NCBI RefSeq assembly: GCF_013204855.1
Contig: NZ_JABMKZ010000027.1
Location: 48,080-112,079 of the forward strand
Direction of reading: 5' to 3'
Source: Paenibacillus alba
GTDB taxonomy: Bacteria > Bacillota > Bacilli > Paenibacillales > NBRC-103111
DNA length: 64,000 nucleotides
The translations under genes were made by a program, and so were the position numbers. Shown one piece after another: positions 52,505-61,778 of the stretch. How positions within the stretch are numbered: position 1 is the first letter of the stretch; each line of letters begins with the position of its first letter. The notes under the pieces were generated by a model. The model was not told the origin of the DNA. It did not search any database and saw only the letters and a program-made list of their open reading frames with translations.

Positions 52505-52804
52505 TCTTGCTCTATTTTGGAGCATCAAATATGGAATTGCCTTTACGTCGGTCTAGGTGCAATTCCGGAAAAAAACCGATCCTTGGTAGAGGGATTATAG
52601 GTGCCCCAGGCACAGGATATTCCTTGATGGATGGCTATTTCCGTCTGTTCCGAATGACCGAACTTCTCGATTTGGAAGATCGATTCGAACTGCCGGCCCC
52701 ATTTAACTGAAGAGAGTACCAGCCTTCGGATGATTGGCACCTCCGAATCCGCCTTCAATTTATTCATGACGTGGCGGATAAAGTGAAGGAATAGAAAAGA
52801 TGTT
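52505..52804. other. Gap with decayed coding scraps
   Basis: The plus strand contains a short readable stretch (52640-52790, MDGYFRLFRM then DWHLRIRLQFIHDVADKVKE across one stop) that looks like the tail of a lost gene. No family was recognised and no start or ribosome site supports expression. Confidence 0.3.
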
Positions 52805-52841
52805 AAAACGCTACTGACATCCTGTTGTCAGTAGCGTTTTT
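52805..52841. terminator. Bidirectional terminator between convergent units
   Basis: AAAACGCTACTGACA pairs with TGTCAGTAGCGTTTT over a 6-base loop, with A-run and T-run on opposite sides. It can serve both the plus-strand unit and the minus-strand MFS gene. Confidence 0.85.
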
Positions 52842-52963
52842 GTGTAGTCGGAGTATGCGAATATCGCAGTGTTTGGGTATACGCGACGGCATCCGTTTTC
52901 TTAGCTACACAAGAGTGAAATGTATCATAGCACCAACTGGATTTTGGATTTTTTTGCAAATTA

Positions 52964-54472
52964 TCAATTGATTGAGCTTATCTTGCGGCGGCGGCTGGTC
53001 TGAAAGGCTGCCGCGACGACGAGGACGCCAGCGATGAGAGTGACGGCGCTCGCTACCTGCAATGCGGACTCGGCCCCAGTTGTGAAGGAGCCGATGATAG
53101 CGGCTTGCTGTGAGGGGGCTGCAGCGACTGCCTCAGCAACCGTGCGCGGGATTGGGTCCTGGTGCTGAAGGGTTGCCGGCAGATGCCGGGTAAAGCTCTC
53201 GGTTAGCACGGTGCCGACGATCGCGACGCCGAGGGCGCTGCCAAGTTCCCGTGTCGCAGATTGAAGTCCACCTGCTACGCCGGCCTGTTCGGCGGGCAGC
53301 GCCGCAGTGAGTTCGGCTGTCAAGCATGGAAGAGCGAGCGCGAAGCCGGTCCCGATTAGGACGAGCCAGGCAGCGTAGACGAGGTACGGTTGATGTGCGG
53401 CGAAGGTCAAGCCGAACAGTCCGATGCCAATGGCGAGGAAGGCTGCAGACAGCGTTAAGGGAATGCCGATGCGCCTCACCAGGTCGGGAACGAATCGTGC
53501 TCCCAACAGCATTGGCACCGTCATAGGTACAATCGCGAGTCCGGCTTGTAAGACAGAGTACCCGCGGCCGTATTGCAGGAGCGAAGCATTGAGGTAGAAC
53601 AGGCCGAAGCTGCCGAAGAACAGCACGAGCATGCCCAGACTGGCAGTACTAAGCAGTGGAATAAGGAACAGGCGGGGGTCTAGCAAAGGGTGACGAACAC
53701 GCAGCTCGACGAAGACCCAGGCGGCACCGAGCAAGACACTGACTGCGAACGCGGCGATGACGATGGCGCTGCCCCAACCGAGCTCCGGCCCTTCGATGAT
53801 GCCGATTAGAAGAGTAATAGTTGCCGCGACTAGCAAGGCGGTGCCGACCGGGTCAAGGCTGCGCGGACTACGGCTGCTTCTTTTTACGGAGACTACCGTC
53901 CAGAGAGCACAGAGAAGCGCGATTGGCACGATGGCCCCGAATAGGGTCCGCCACGATCCGGCAGTCAGCAGCGCCGCGCCGGCGATGTTGCCGACGAGCC
54001 CGCCCATGCCGGTCATAGCGCCCCAGATGGCAAGGGCTCGGCCGCGCCGTTCGGGCGCGGTCGCGTGAACCAGTACTCCCACGCAGTTCGGAAGCACTAG
54101 CGCCGCCCCAACGCCGGTTATGGCTCGGCCAAGGAGCAGGATTATCACGTTAGCCGAGGCGGCCGAGATCGCCGCACCAGCTGCGAATGTGATGAGCCCG
54201 GCGATCAGCACGCCCTTGCGTCCGAAGTTGTCGCCGGCCGCGCCGCCTGGGATGACCAAGCAGGCGAACACGACGACATACGCGTCAACGATCCACAGCA
54301 ATTCCGAAGAGCTCGGGTGCAACCCGCTGACCGCGAGCATTGGAACCGCCAGATTGATGGCGGCGACAAGGCCCACGACCAAGATGGTGCACGCGCACAC
54401 ACATGCCAGAACCAACCCAGACTGCCGTGACGGGTTCACGGTAACAGTGGATATTGTCTGAGGGACGCTCAT
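52964..54472 (-). CDS. DHA2-type MFS drug exporter (EmrB/QacA-like)
   Basis: Proton-driven efflux transporter of 502 residues with about 14 helices. Motif A-like GDNFGRKGVLIAG lies after helix 2, and the motif C-like GPxxG-type region is represented by GGLVGNIAGAALL. The start ATG 54472 overlaps the stop of the SDR gene by ATGA, so it is coupled to it. Very GC-rich with actinobacterial-style codon choice, unlike the flanks. With the divergent TetR gene this forms a classic repressor plus efflux unit; the exported compound is unknown. Confidence 0.9.
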   Translation of the reverse strand: MSVPQTISTVTVNPSRQSGLVLACVCACTILVVGLVAAINLAVPMLAVSGLHPSSSELLWIVDAYVVVFACLVIPGGAAGDNFGRKGVLIAGLITFAAGAAISAASANVIILLLGRAITGVGAALVLPNCVGVLVHATAPERRGRALAIWGAMTGMGGLVGNIAGAALLTAGSWRTLFGAIVPIALLCALWTVVSVKRSSRSPRSLDPVGTALLVAATITLLIGIIEGPELGWGSAIVIAAFAVSVLLGAAWVFVELRVRHPLLDPRLFLIPLLSTASLGMLVLFFGSFGLFYLNASLLQYGRGYSVLQAGLAIVPMTVPMLLGARFVPDLVRRIGIPLTLSAAFLAIGIGLFGLTFAAHQPYLVYAAWLVLIGTGFALALPCLTAELTAALPAEQAGVAGGLQSATRELGSALGVAIVGTVLTESFTRHLPATLQHQDPIPRTVAEAVAAAPSQQAAIIGSFTTGAESALQVASAVTLIAGVLVVAAAFQTSRRRKISSIN

Positions 54473-55374
54473 TGTTGTCCGGCTTCCTTGTACGCGCCGC
54501 CTAGGATGTCATCTACCAGAGTGAGGTCGGCGGGTTTCCATCCAAGCAGTTCGCGAGTTCGTTCGCTGGAGCCTGTCATGGATAGTTTGAAGAAGCTGCC
54601 GACAAATCCGAAGTGTGCTTTAGCGTCCTCCGGCGCAATTGAAGCTACCGGAATATCGAGTGCGCGTCCGATGGCTTCGGCGATCGTCCGGGTGGAGATG
54701 GTTTCCTCTGCGACCGCATGCAGGCGTGATCCGGCCGGCGCCTTTTCGAGTCCAAGCCGGATGAGCTTGGCGGCATCGGAACGGTGCACCGCGGACCATG
54801 CGTGGGAGCCGTCACCGATGTACCCGGATACGCCCTGCTTACGCGCGGCGGACATTACAAAATTGATGAAGCCCCAGTCTCCGGTTCCGTGAACCGTCGG
54901 TGCGAACCGGATGATGATAGTCCGTACTCCGCGACCGACGTAGTCGAGAGCGAGGTTCTCAGCGCCGCCTCGGTGAGAGTCCGGGCTCACGTCAGGCGAC
55001 GGGTCCGTCTCCAGTACCGGCCGCCCCTGACACAGACCGGACAATCCAGTCGCGACCATGAAAGGCCGGTTGGTACCGACCAGCGCTTCGGCAATGGTTT
55101 CGACTGCAGCCCGCTCAGCACGGTCAGACTCCGCCGGATTTGCAAAGTTATGCTTGTTCGCCAGGTGAACGACAGCTTCCGCCTCGGCCGCCCCGCGGCG
55201 GAGGGAATCGAGGTCATCGAGATCCCCGCGCAGGACCGTCGCGCCTTTCGCCTCGAGTGACGCTGCGGAGGCGTCCGACCTTGCCAATCCGACGACCTTG
55301 TGGCCCGCTCTCAGCAATTCATCTACGGTGGCCGATCCGATCCAACCTGTTGCTCCAGTTACAAATACATTCAT
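54469..55374 (-). CDS. NAD(P)-dependent epimerase/SDR-type oxidoreductase
   Basis: Extended-SDR protein of 301 residues. Rossmann motif GATGWIG (7-13) and D-L-D-D near 51-54; the YxxxK motif is not evident (a GGAENLALDYVGRG segment occupies that region), so catalytic activity is uncertain. RBS AAGGAGG lies 9 bp upstream of the ATG at 55374 on the minus strand. It shares GC-rich composition and an operon with the MFS gene. Similar TetR-SDR-MFS modules are common in actinobacteria. Confidence 0.85.
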   Translation of the reverse strand: MNVFVTGATGWIGSATVDELLRAGHKVVGLARSDASAASLEAKGATVLRGDLDDLDSLRRGAAEAEAVVHLANKHNFANPAESDRAERAAVETIAEALVGTNRPFMVATGLSGLCQGRPVLETDPSPDVSPDSHRGGAENLALDYVGRGVRTIIIRFAPTVHGTGDWGFINFVMSAARKQGVSGYIGDGSHAWSAVHRSDAAKLIRLGLEKAPAGSRLHAVAEETISTRTIAEAIGRALDIPVASIAPEDAKAHFGFVGSFFKLSMTGSSERTRELLGWKPADLTLVDDILGGAYKEAGQQ

Positions 55375-55725
55375 CCGTATTTCCTCCTTAGTAGCCCTTC
55401 TGCTGGCTACGGCTTCAATTTTGCGGTTACTCGCATGGTTTGGGTTCGCGATGTTGGTCGCTCCCTGTAATTACGAGACACCGTGTAACTTAATATACAA
55501 GAAACGATACATTGTGTCCAGTAATTATTTTGGGGTAGGAACAAAACGGCGTGAGGACCCCGGGGACGAGCTTAAATGGCGGTTCCGCCGTAGCCCGTGT
55601 TCTTGTCGCGCGACATCGCGTGCGGATGAGGTTCCGAGAAAATGATGCCGCTGCATCGATTGGGATGTCCCGCGACCAAAGAATACGCAATCTACCGGTT
55701 TGACGCCGTTACAATTTCGAGACAA

Positions 55726-55776
55726 CTTGTCTAGGAAGTGGACAAGGAGCACTTTCTCCATGTATAGTTGAACTAT
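55726..55776. promoter_or_regulatory. Candidate TetR operators in divergent region
   Basis: CTTGTC-N9-GACAAG (55726-55746) and ATAGT-TGA-ACTAT (55764-55776) are perfect dyads directly before, and overlapping, the tetR start. They are likely sites for autorepression. The remaining 55375-55725 is non-coding and probably holds the promoter for the SDR-MFS operon. Confidence 0.5.
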
Positions 55777-56359
55777 GGACAAAGAACTTTATCATGGCGG
55801 TCGTCCCCGGAGCGAGCAAGCGAGGACGGCTATTCTAAATGCGGTTGACGATCTCTTGGTCGAAGTAGGCTATGCGGCAATGACAATGAAGAGCATCTCC
55901 GAGAGGGCAGGAGTGTCTCGGCAGACCGTTTATCGGTGGTGGTCACACAAAGCGGAGATCTTGTTTGAGGCAAGCGCGGCCGATGCGGCCGAGGAACTTG
56001 CGATTACAATTACAGGCAATCCATTGGACGATCTAACGTCCTACGTGGAAGCGCTTGTGCGCTTCCTTGCGCATTCACCGGCCGGAGCCGCCTACCGAGC
56101 ACTCCTCGGCGAAGCGCAGCACGACCTCGCTGTAGCGGAACTGCTCTCCGCGAAGGACCCGCTCGGCGACAGTGCTCGATTCGTGCTCGAGCAAGTGATC
56201 GGGAAGGAAGCGCGGTCACTTCGGATCGAACAGGCAACCTCCTTGCTGATCGGACCGAGCTTCTTTTGGATTCTGAGCGGACGCGATCCCGCGGGGCTTG
56301 TCCCGAGGGAACTGGCTGAGAACTTCATTTATGACCTTCAGGCAAGACAATTGCGATGA
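55775..56359 (+). CDS. TetR-family repressor
   Basis: Regulator of 194 residues. The N-terminal helix-turn-helix (about 28-50, MKSISERAGVSRQTVYRWWSHKAEI) is typical of TetR, followed by an all-helical ligand domain including a conserved LLIGPSFFWILSGRD segment. No Shine-Dalgarno sequence lies at a normal distance; AAGGAG is 26 bp before the ATG, so translation may be leaderless or start elsewhere. GC-rich and divergent from the SDR-MFS operon, which it most likely represses until a substrate binds. Confidence 0.88.
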   Translation: MDKELYHGGRPRSEQARTAILNAVDDLLVEVGYAAMTMKSISERAGVSRQTVYRWWSHKAEILFEASAADAAEELAITITGNPLDDLTSYVEALVRFLAHSPAGAAYRALLGEAQHDLAVAELLSAKDPLGDSARFVLEQVIGKEARSLRIEQATSLLIGPSFFWILSGRDPAGLVPRELAENFIYDLQARQLR

Positions 56360-56454
56360 ATTGGCGTATAAAGGAGACCGATTTGCCTGTTTGACTGTTG
56401 GGACAATGGCTGGAACCGAATATGTTTTTTGATCTGATGATCGAAAAACAAATA

Positions 56455-56484
56455 ACCGTCGCTCGGGTAACGAGAGACGGTTTT
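56455..56484 (+). terminator. Rho-independent terminator
   Basis: ACCGTCGCTCG pairs with CGAGAGACGGT over GGTAA, followed by TTTT. It marks the right edge of the GC-rich module. Confidence 0.8.
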
Positions 56485-56551
56485 CTAGTTTGACGCACAT
56501 CGCGCATCATTTTGTGACTAAAAATTTGATGACAGACAGGAGTTAGATACG

Positions 56552-56899
56552 ATGATAAAAGGTTTCGGAGGAATATTTTGGAGAACCAAGAATCTTGAAG
56601 CTATAAAAAAATGGTACAGTGAAGTGTTGCAGATTGAAATAGAAAATTGGAATGGGACTGTGATAAAGCCCCAATTAGGAAATGAGACTATCTTTTCTTT
56701 CTTTACCGAAAATGACAGTTATTTTCCAACTGAGCAACAAGTGATGTTAAATTTCCAAGTACATAATCTAGACGAGACGATTAAGCATCTCGAACATATT
56801 GGCGTACCTCTTGCAAAGAAAAAAGAGATGAGTGAATTTGGGAAATTCATTTGGATTGAAGATCCTGAAGGTCGACTGGTCGAGCTTTGGGAGAGATAA
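56552..56899 (+). CDS. VOC-fold (glyoxalase/bleomycin-resistance-like) protein
   Basis: Small protein of 115 residues, with CAGGAG 8 bp before ATG 56552. One βαβββ module at the start (FGGIFWRTKNLEAIKKWYSEVL) and another at the end (FGKFIWIEDPEGRLVELWE, where the conserved E acts as metal ligand in many members). It functions as a homodimer in this superfamily: dioxygenase, lyase or antibiotic-binding roles. AT-rich, unlike the module to its left. Ends before a terminator at 57026. Confidence 0.85.
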   Translation: MIKGFGGIFWRTKNLEAIKKWYSEVLQIEIENWNGTVIKPQLGNETIFSFFTENDSYFPTEQQVMLNFQVHNLDETIKHLEHIGVPLAKKKEMSEFGKFIWIEDPEGRLVELWER

Positions 56900-57025
56900 C
56901 GAGTTGTTATTCATTTTGACTGTGACGACAGTGGTTCTAGACGATTGGGATACCGATTGTAGGTATTCAAGAAGATATCTGCAGAGTGCTGGACATAAGC
57001 TTTCATAAATTCAAGCGATGTAATC

Positions 57026-57057
57026 AAAGACTGGTCTTTTGGGCCGGTCTTTCTTTA
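57026..57057 (+). terminator. Probable terminator
   Basis: AAAGACTGGTC pairs with GGCCGGTCTTT, followed by CTTTATG. The gap 56900-57025 holds nothing else. Confidence 0.65.
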
Positions 57058-57058
57058 T

Positions 57059-57826
57059 GTGGCATGCCCAGAAGCAACCGCTGTCCAGTCGTCCGGATCG
57101 CTTCCGCCTCAGGAGACGGGACTGACGATGAATAGCTGGGCTGGCAAATTTCATCTTGAGATGCATTGGTGGCATTCCGTGCATTTTGCGCTATGGAACC
57201 GTCCTGAGCTGTTGGAGAATAACTTGGCTGGTATCGTGTGATACTTCCTCAAGCGCAAGGACTGGCACAGTCCAAGGATACGAAGGGGCCCGTTGGCCAA
57301 AGTGCGTAACGGAGGAGGGGATTAATGCGCCATGCTTTATCGAGCCGTTTCTGATCTGGCAGCAGCCGCACCCCATCTACTTTGCTGAACTGCTGTACTC
57401 GGTTGGTCAAGATCGTGAAACGCTGGAACGCTATAGCGACATCGTCTTCCAAAGTGCAGATTTCATGGCTTCCTTCGCAGAATGGGATGACGCTGGCAAG
57501 CGTTATGTTTTGGGGCCGCCGCTTGCACCAGCGCAGGAAATCTATGATCATGCGGTAACGATGAATCAGGCCTTCGAGCTTGCTTACTGATCTTTCGGCT
57601 TATCCACAGCGAATCGTTGGAAGGAGAGGCTCGGCTTAATCTGCCGAACGGCCATAACTTTCAGACCAGCAGGCTGCCGATCTATCTGCCTGGCAATGTT
57701 GGCTTACTTACGGCTGTTGCCATGATGGCGAGCGGCTGGTTGGGAGGTCCTGATACGACAACTCCCGGGTTTCCACAGGATGGTACCTGGACGGTACGCT
57801 GTGAGGGAATACATAAAATGCTTTAA
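57059..57826 (+). pseudogene. Glycoside-hydrolase-like (α/α-barrel) gene, frameshifted and deleted
   Basis: Three frames join to one protein. TGLTMNSWAGKFHLEMHWWH ends the first frame at a stop at 57239. GYEGARWPKCVTEEG and FIEPFLIWQQPHPIYFAELL are in a second frame to 57590. NGHNFQTSRLPIYLPGN and TPGFPQDGTWTVRCEGIHKML are in a third to 57826. This looks like the C-terminal part of an (α/α)6-barrel glycosidase, with at least two frameshifts and an internal deletion near 57600. The N-terminal half is missing. Confidence 0.7.
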
Positions 57827-57886
57827 TTCAGCAAAAGACAAATGAAATATGTCTTGTTGCTGTCGAAGTTTGTCATTTTGCTGTCA

Positions 57887-57915
57887 TTGAGGGGTGGTAT
57901 ACTCACTTCTATAAT
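57887..57915 (+). promoter_or_regulatory. σA-type promoter
   Basis: TTGAGG (57887-57892), 17-bp spacer, TATAAT (57910-57915), 24 bp before the start at 57940. A TTGCTGTC direct repeat (57856, 57879) lies just upstream. Confidence 0.55.
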
Positions 57916-57939
57916 AAAGTGAGGGAGAGAAGTTTATTT

Positions 57940-60900
57940 ATGAAGAGATTTTCATTAAGAAGTTTATTTGTGCTTTCAACTTTGATTTTGGTTGTATTAA
58001 GTGGCTGCGTGAGTTCCACCAGTCCAATCACCTTTAATTTTCCGAATGATAAATTAAACGATTCCGAGCAACTATTTGTCAGATTTTCGGATGGAAACGT
58101 AACTCAAGTGCCTTACAATGCGGGAGCATCTACGACAACCGTAAATAATCCGGGGCCTAAAACAATAGTAGGAGGGTATGTAAGTAACGGGGTAGTAAGT
58201 TGGGTTCCTAATTACTCTTTTGTCGGAGATCCACCTTCTGCGGTAAATGTTAGTGGGATTGCTGCGCAAAAACCTGTACTCGTTGCCGACCATGTCAAGT
58301 TAACTAAACCGCCAGAAACTCAAGGCCAGTATGTATCTGTCACATTTGCCGTCTATGATAAAGAAGGTAAACTTGTGGATGGGCAAACTGAGGTTTTTGC
58401 TCATTCGGCAAAGCTTGGATCCATTTTTTACAATACGGACCCTTTTGACAAGAGCGGGTATCGGGTTAATGAGGTGAATGAAGGCTTTTCCACGTTTACA
58501 GTGAATGGAGAAGCTACCTTTCTTATTAAATCAACTAATAATCCGATCACAACCGAACCGTTATCTTTATATTCCGGTTCAAAGTTAATTTCCAATGATC
58601 CTTTCCGTACTGGGACTAATCTTGTAACGAGTATGGCAGTAGCCTCTGCAGGCAATGTGTCTACATTGCAAATAGGCGGCACCGTGGCAATGAGTGCAAC
58701 CATTATGCCGGTAGAAGCTACCAACAAGACATTCACATGGTCCGTTGACAATGGCACCGGTTCGGCTACTATTAATGCAAGCGGCGTGTTAACCGGCACT
58801 TCTGCAGGTACAGTAACCGTGAAAGCTGCAGCTAATGATGAAAGTGCAAAGTTCGGTTCTAAAATAATGACGATACAATCGACACCTGTAACTGATATCA
58901 ATATAACCACGCCTGGCAATGTGTCTAGTTTGACAATAGGCGATACCTTGGCTATGAGTGCAGAGATTTTACCGATCGACGCTACGAACAAGGCAGTCAC
59001 GTGGTCCGTTGAGAATGGCACCGGTTCGGCTACTATTAACGCAAGCGGCGTGTTAACCGGCACCTCAGCTGGCACGATAACCGTATTGGCCCACGCAAAT
59101 GACCAAAGTGAAGCAGCTGCTTTTAAAACGATATTAATTAAACCGACTCTTGAAGCCTTTGCAGGGGGATCTGGTACACCAAGTGATCCGTTTCAAATTG
59201 CCAACGCTGAGCAGTTGAGCGAAATTAGATATCATTTGGATACCTATAAGAATTACCGATTGATTGCTGATATTACTTCGTTCCCTAGCGTTGAAGGCGG
59301 TTGGCAGCCAATTGGTGACAACGATTTTGGATTTCAAGGGAACTTCGATGGCAATGGATTTATAATCAGAAATTTAACGATTAATCGACCTCAGAATAGT
59401 TATTTAGGACTTTTCGGAGTAACGGAAACGAATAGTGAAATCAGTCATATCCGTTTGGAAGATATGAATGTAGCTGGCAGTTCCCAAGCAGGGGGCTTGG
59501 TTGGCTACAACAAGGGAACGATTCGTAACAGTTCCGTAACAGGCAGTGTGGAAGCCAGTTCAGCGGCTGGCGGTTTAGTTGGCGTAAACGAAGGAACAAT
59601 TAGCCGCAGTTTTGCTGAAGCGAACGTAAGCAGTGACTATGGTTCTGGTGGTTTAGTTGGCAATAACGCTACCGAGGGAACCATAAGCAACAGCTATGCA
59701 GCGGGAAGTGTCTATGGTTATAATGGGGTCGGCGGTTTGGCCGGTTCCAGTAATGGAGGAATTAGCAATTCATATGCGATAGGTAACATCAAACCACATC
59801 CTAACAGTACTCCCAATAATTTGGGTGGATTGACCGCATACTCTCAATTTGAAATCATAAATAGTTACTTCAACACCGAAACAACAGGGCAAACGGATAA
59901 TGGATTAGGTAAAGGGCTCTCTACTGAAGCAATGAAGATACAACAAACCTATGAGCAATGGGATTTTGCTAGTATATGGGCGATACACGCATCACGAAAT
60001 AACGGGTACCCTTACTTGCGAGATGTACAGTTCTATGTGGACTATGATGGGAACGGCAGCACGAGCGGGACGCCTCCGACGGATGGCAAAGCCTATTCAA
60101 AGGGAGTAACGGCTAATGTATATAGCCAAGACGTAGATTTAGTGAAGACGGGCTATACTTTCGCAGGATGGAATACAAAAACGGATGGCAGCGGAACCAG
60201 CTATGCAGCAGGATCAACAATAGCCATAACAGGTGACACCATTTTATATTCGAGATGGTTGGAAAACACTCCTGCAAGTATTCCTGTTACAGCAATTACC
60301 GTGAGCAGTAATACATACAGTGTATACGTAGGGGAGAAGCTGCAATTGAATGCCGTTGTAGCACCTAGTAATGCGACAAACACTGGTGTTACTTGGACCG
60401 TTAGTCAAGGAAGCGGAAATGCTAGCATTTCTGCTGAAGGAGTGCTGACAGGTTTAACAGCAGGCACGGTTACGGTTACTGCAACGTCTGTTGAGAATGC
60501 GGCTATAAAGGGTAGTGTAGTTGTTACTGTAGCCAAAAAGCCAGATGATACTACTTCAGGTTCAGGTTCGGGCTCAGGTTCAGGTTCAGTTACTCCTCCT
60601 TCAGTCGATCCTAAACCAGAAACAAAACCTGAAAATAAACCAGAGAATAAAACCGAAGTGAAATTTAACGATAAGGTTGTTAATTTTTCAAATGTCTTAG
60701 CGAAGCTCAATCAAAAAATTGAAGAAGCTAAGGTTGCTCCTAGTGTTACATTTAAAGACACAAATTCTCATTGGGCAGATGCGACGGTTTCTATTTTCGT
60801 GAAGCTTGGAGTTGTTAACGGCTACGCGGATGGCACTTTCCATCCTAATGCAAGTATTACACGTGCTGAATTTGCGACCATCATTGCCAAAGTATTTGAC

Positions 60901-61302
60901 TTATCTGCCACTGGATCTGGCAATAAGCTGAAGGATACTTCGGGGCATTGGGCAGAATCTTCCATTAATGCGTTAACAGCAAGCGGAATTATTTCTGGTT
61001 ACGAAGACGGCACTTTTAAACCAAATAAAGAAATAACACGTGCTGAAATTATTTCTATGATTAGCAAATTGATAACGATTAAAGCGGGAAGCACGCCAGC
61101 TACGACTGTGTTTACGGACATCAATGGCGCGTGGAACAAAGAACAAATTGAAGCGGCAGCTTCCGCAGGCCTGATTAGTGGAGAAGGTAACGGCTTGTTC
61201 TCTCCAAACAAACAGTCTACTCGAGCAGAGGCTTTGACTATTGTGCTGCATGTTTTGCAAGCAAATCCGGATTTGAATGCTCTTCTGGGTACTATTAAGT
61301 AA
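57940..61302 (+). CDS. SLH lipoprotein with Big2, GLUG and Listeria-Bacteroides repeats
   Basis: Surface protein of about 1,120 residues from ATG 57940 (GAGGGAGAG upstream). The N-terminus has a lipoprotein-type signal ending VVLSGC. Domains in order: N-terminal β region (30-220), two Big2 domains (about 225-400), a GLUG repeat block (about 490-630, GGLVGxNxGTIxxS units), a Flg_new/Listeria-Bacteroides repeat (about 690-765, TGYTFAGWNTKTDGSGT), a third Big2 (about 770-855), a Gly/Ser then Pro/Glu/Lys linker, and three SLH domains (about 935-1110). A protein with both a lipid anchor and SLH domains would be tethered twice. Likely adhesion or surface assembly. Confidence 0.85.
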   Translation: MKRFSLRSLFVLSTLILVVLSGCVSSTSPITFNFPNDKLNDSEQLFVRFSDGNVTQVPYNAGASTTTVNNPGPKTIVGGYVSNGVVSWVPNYSFVGDPPSAVNVSGIAAQKPVLVADHVKLTKPPETQGQYVSVTFAVYDKEGKLVDGQTEVFAHSAKLGSIFYNTDPFDKSGYRVNEVNEGFSTFTVNGEATFLIKSTNNPITTEPLSLYSGSKLISNDPFRTGTNLVTSMAVASAGNVSTLQIGGTVAMSATIMPVEATNKTFTWSVDNGTGSATINASGVLTGTSAGTVTVKAAANDESAKFGSKIMTIQSTPVTDINITTPGNVSSLTIGDTLAMSAEILPIDATNKAVTWSVENGTGSATINASGVLTGTSAGTITVLAHANDQSEAAAFKTILIKPTLEAFAGGSGTPSDPFQIANAEQLSEIRYHLDTYKNYRLIADITSFPSVEGGWQPIGDNDFGFQGNFDGNGFIIRNLTINRPQNSYLGLFGVTETNSEISHIRLEDMNVAGSSQAGGLVGYNKGTIRNSSVTGSVEASSAAGGLVGVNEGTISRSFAEANVSSDYGSGGLVGNNATEGTISNSYAAGSVYGYNGVGGLAGSSNGGISNSYAIGNIKPHPNSTPNNLGGLTAYSQFEIINSYFNTETTGQTDNGLGKGLSTEAMKIQQTYEQWDFASIWAIHASRNNGYPYLRDVQFYVDYDGNGSTSGTPPTDGKAYSKGVTANVYSQDVDLVKTGYTFAGWNTKTDGSGTSYAAGSTIAITGDTILYSRWLENTPASIPVTAITVSSNTYSVYVGEKLQLNAVVAPSNATNTGVTWTVSQGSGNASISAEGVLTGLTAGTVTVTATSVENAAIKGSVVVTVAKKPDDTTSGSGSGSGSGSVTPPSVDPKPETKPENKPENKTEVKFNDKVVNFSNVLAKLNQKIEEAKVAPSVTFKDTNSHWADATVSIFVKLGVVNGYADGTFHPNASITRAEFATIIAKVFDLSATGSGNKLKDTSGHWAESSINALTASGIISGYEDGTFKPNKEITRAEIISMISKLITIKAGSTPATTVFTDINGAWNKEQIEAAASAGLISGEGNGLFSPNKQSTRAEALTIVLHVLQANPDLNALLGTIK

Positions 61303-61408
61303 TGTAGGATAGAGGCTACCCAATAAGCCGAATTTGGTAGATAAGTGTCGATAGATGATGGGGTTTCCAGAACAGTTGAGTTGAGATCAGTTCACCCAAG
61401 TGTAAAAG

Positions 61409-61536
61409 CCTGCGTAAATACAGGAATTTCCGGGCGAATTCGGTTAAAAAGTGGAAATGCCTGCAATTGTGCAGGCATTTTTATCTTTTTCAGCCGCTCA
61501 TCCAGAATAAGCCTCAAAAACCTGCACAAACGCAGG
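61409..61536. repeat. Three CCTGC hairpins (intergenic repeat)
   Basis: CCTGCGTAAATACAGG (61409-61424), AAATGCCTGCA/TGCAGGCATTT (61455-61481) and CCTGCACAAACGCAGG (61521-61536). The first and third are both followed by AATTT. The middle one with its T-run can act as terminator for the SLH gene. The gap 61303-61694 contains no gene. Confidence 0.6.
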
Positions 61537-61694
61537 AATTTACTAGTTGAGGCTATTTCAAGAGCAAAAAAGATGTATAATTGCAGGTTTAGAGAAAGCA
61601 ACTGGAGCTAGAGCTCAAAGAAAGTAGGAGGCTCATCAAGAGACTATCGGAACCTGTAATAGCTACAGTGAGGGAAGACACTGTTCAAAAAAAA

Positions 61695-61755
61695 GTGATT
61701 GACCAATCAATTATTGGATGCTATATTGGTTTTATGTAAGTGATTGATCAATCAC
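61695..61755 (+). promoter_or_regulatory. Promoter with two TetR-type palindromic operators
   Basis: TTGACC (61699-61704), 17-bp spacer, TATATT (61722-61727). Operator 1, GTGATTGACCAATCAA (61695-61710), covers the -35; operator 2, GTGATTGATCAATCAC (61740-61755), a perfect 16-bp palindrome, lies just after the expected start site. A related TAATTGATCAATTA is at 62756-62769 over the end of the gene. Confidence 0.7.
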
Positions 61756-61778
61756 AAAATTAAAAAGAGGTGATTCCT

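Noticed and set aside
52507..52710. 67-codon ORF after the RCC1/SLH gene
   Set aside because: It overlaps the terminator tail, has no ribosome site, and only partly coincides with a coding-like scrap.
54784..55260. Plus-strand ORF in the GC-rich region
   Set aside because: High GC removes stop codons in other frames; it overlaps the SDR gene completely and has no motif.
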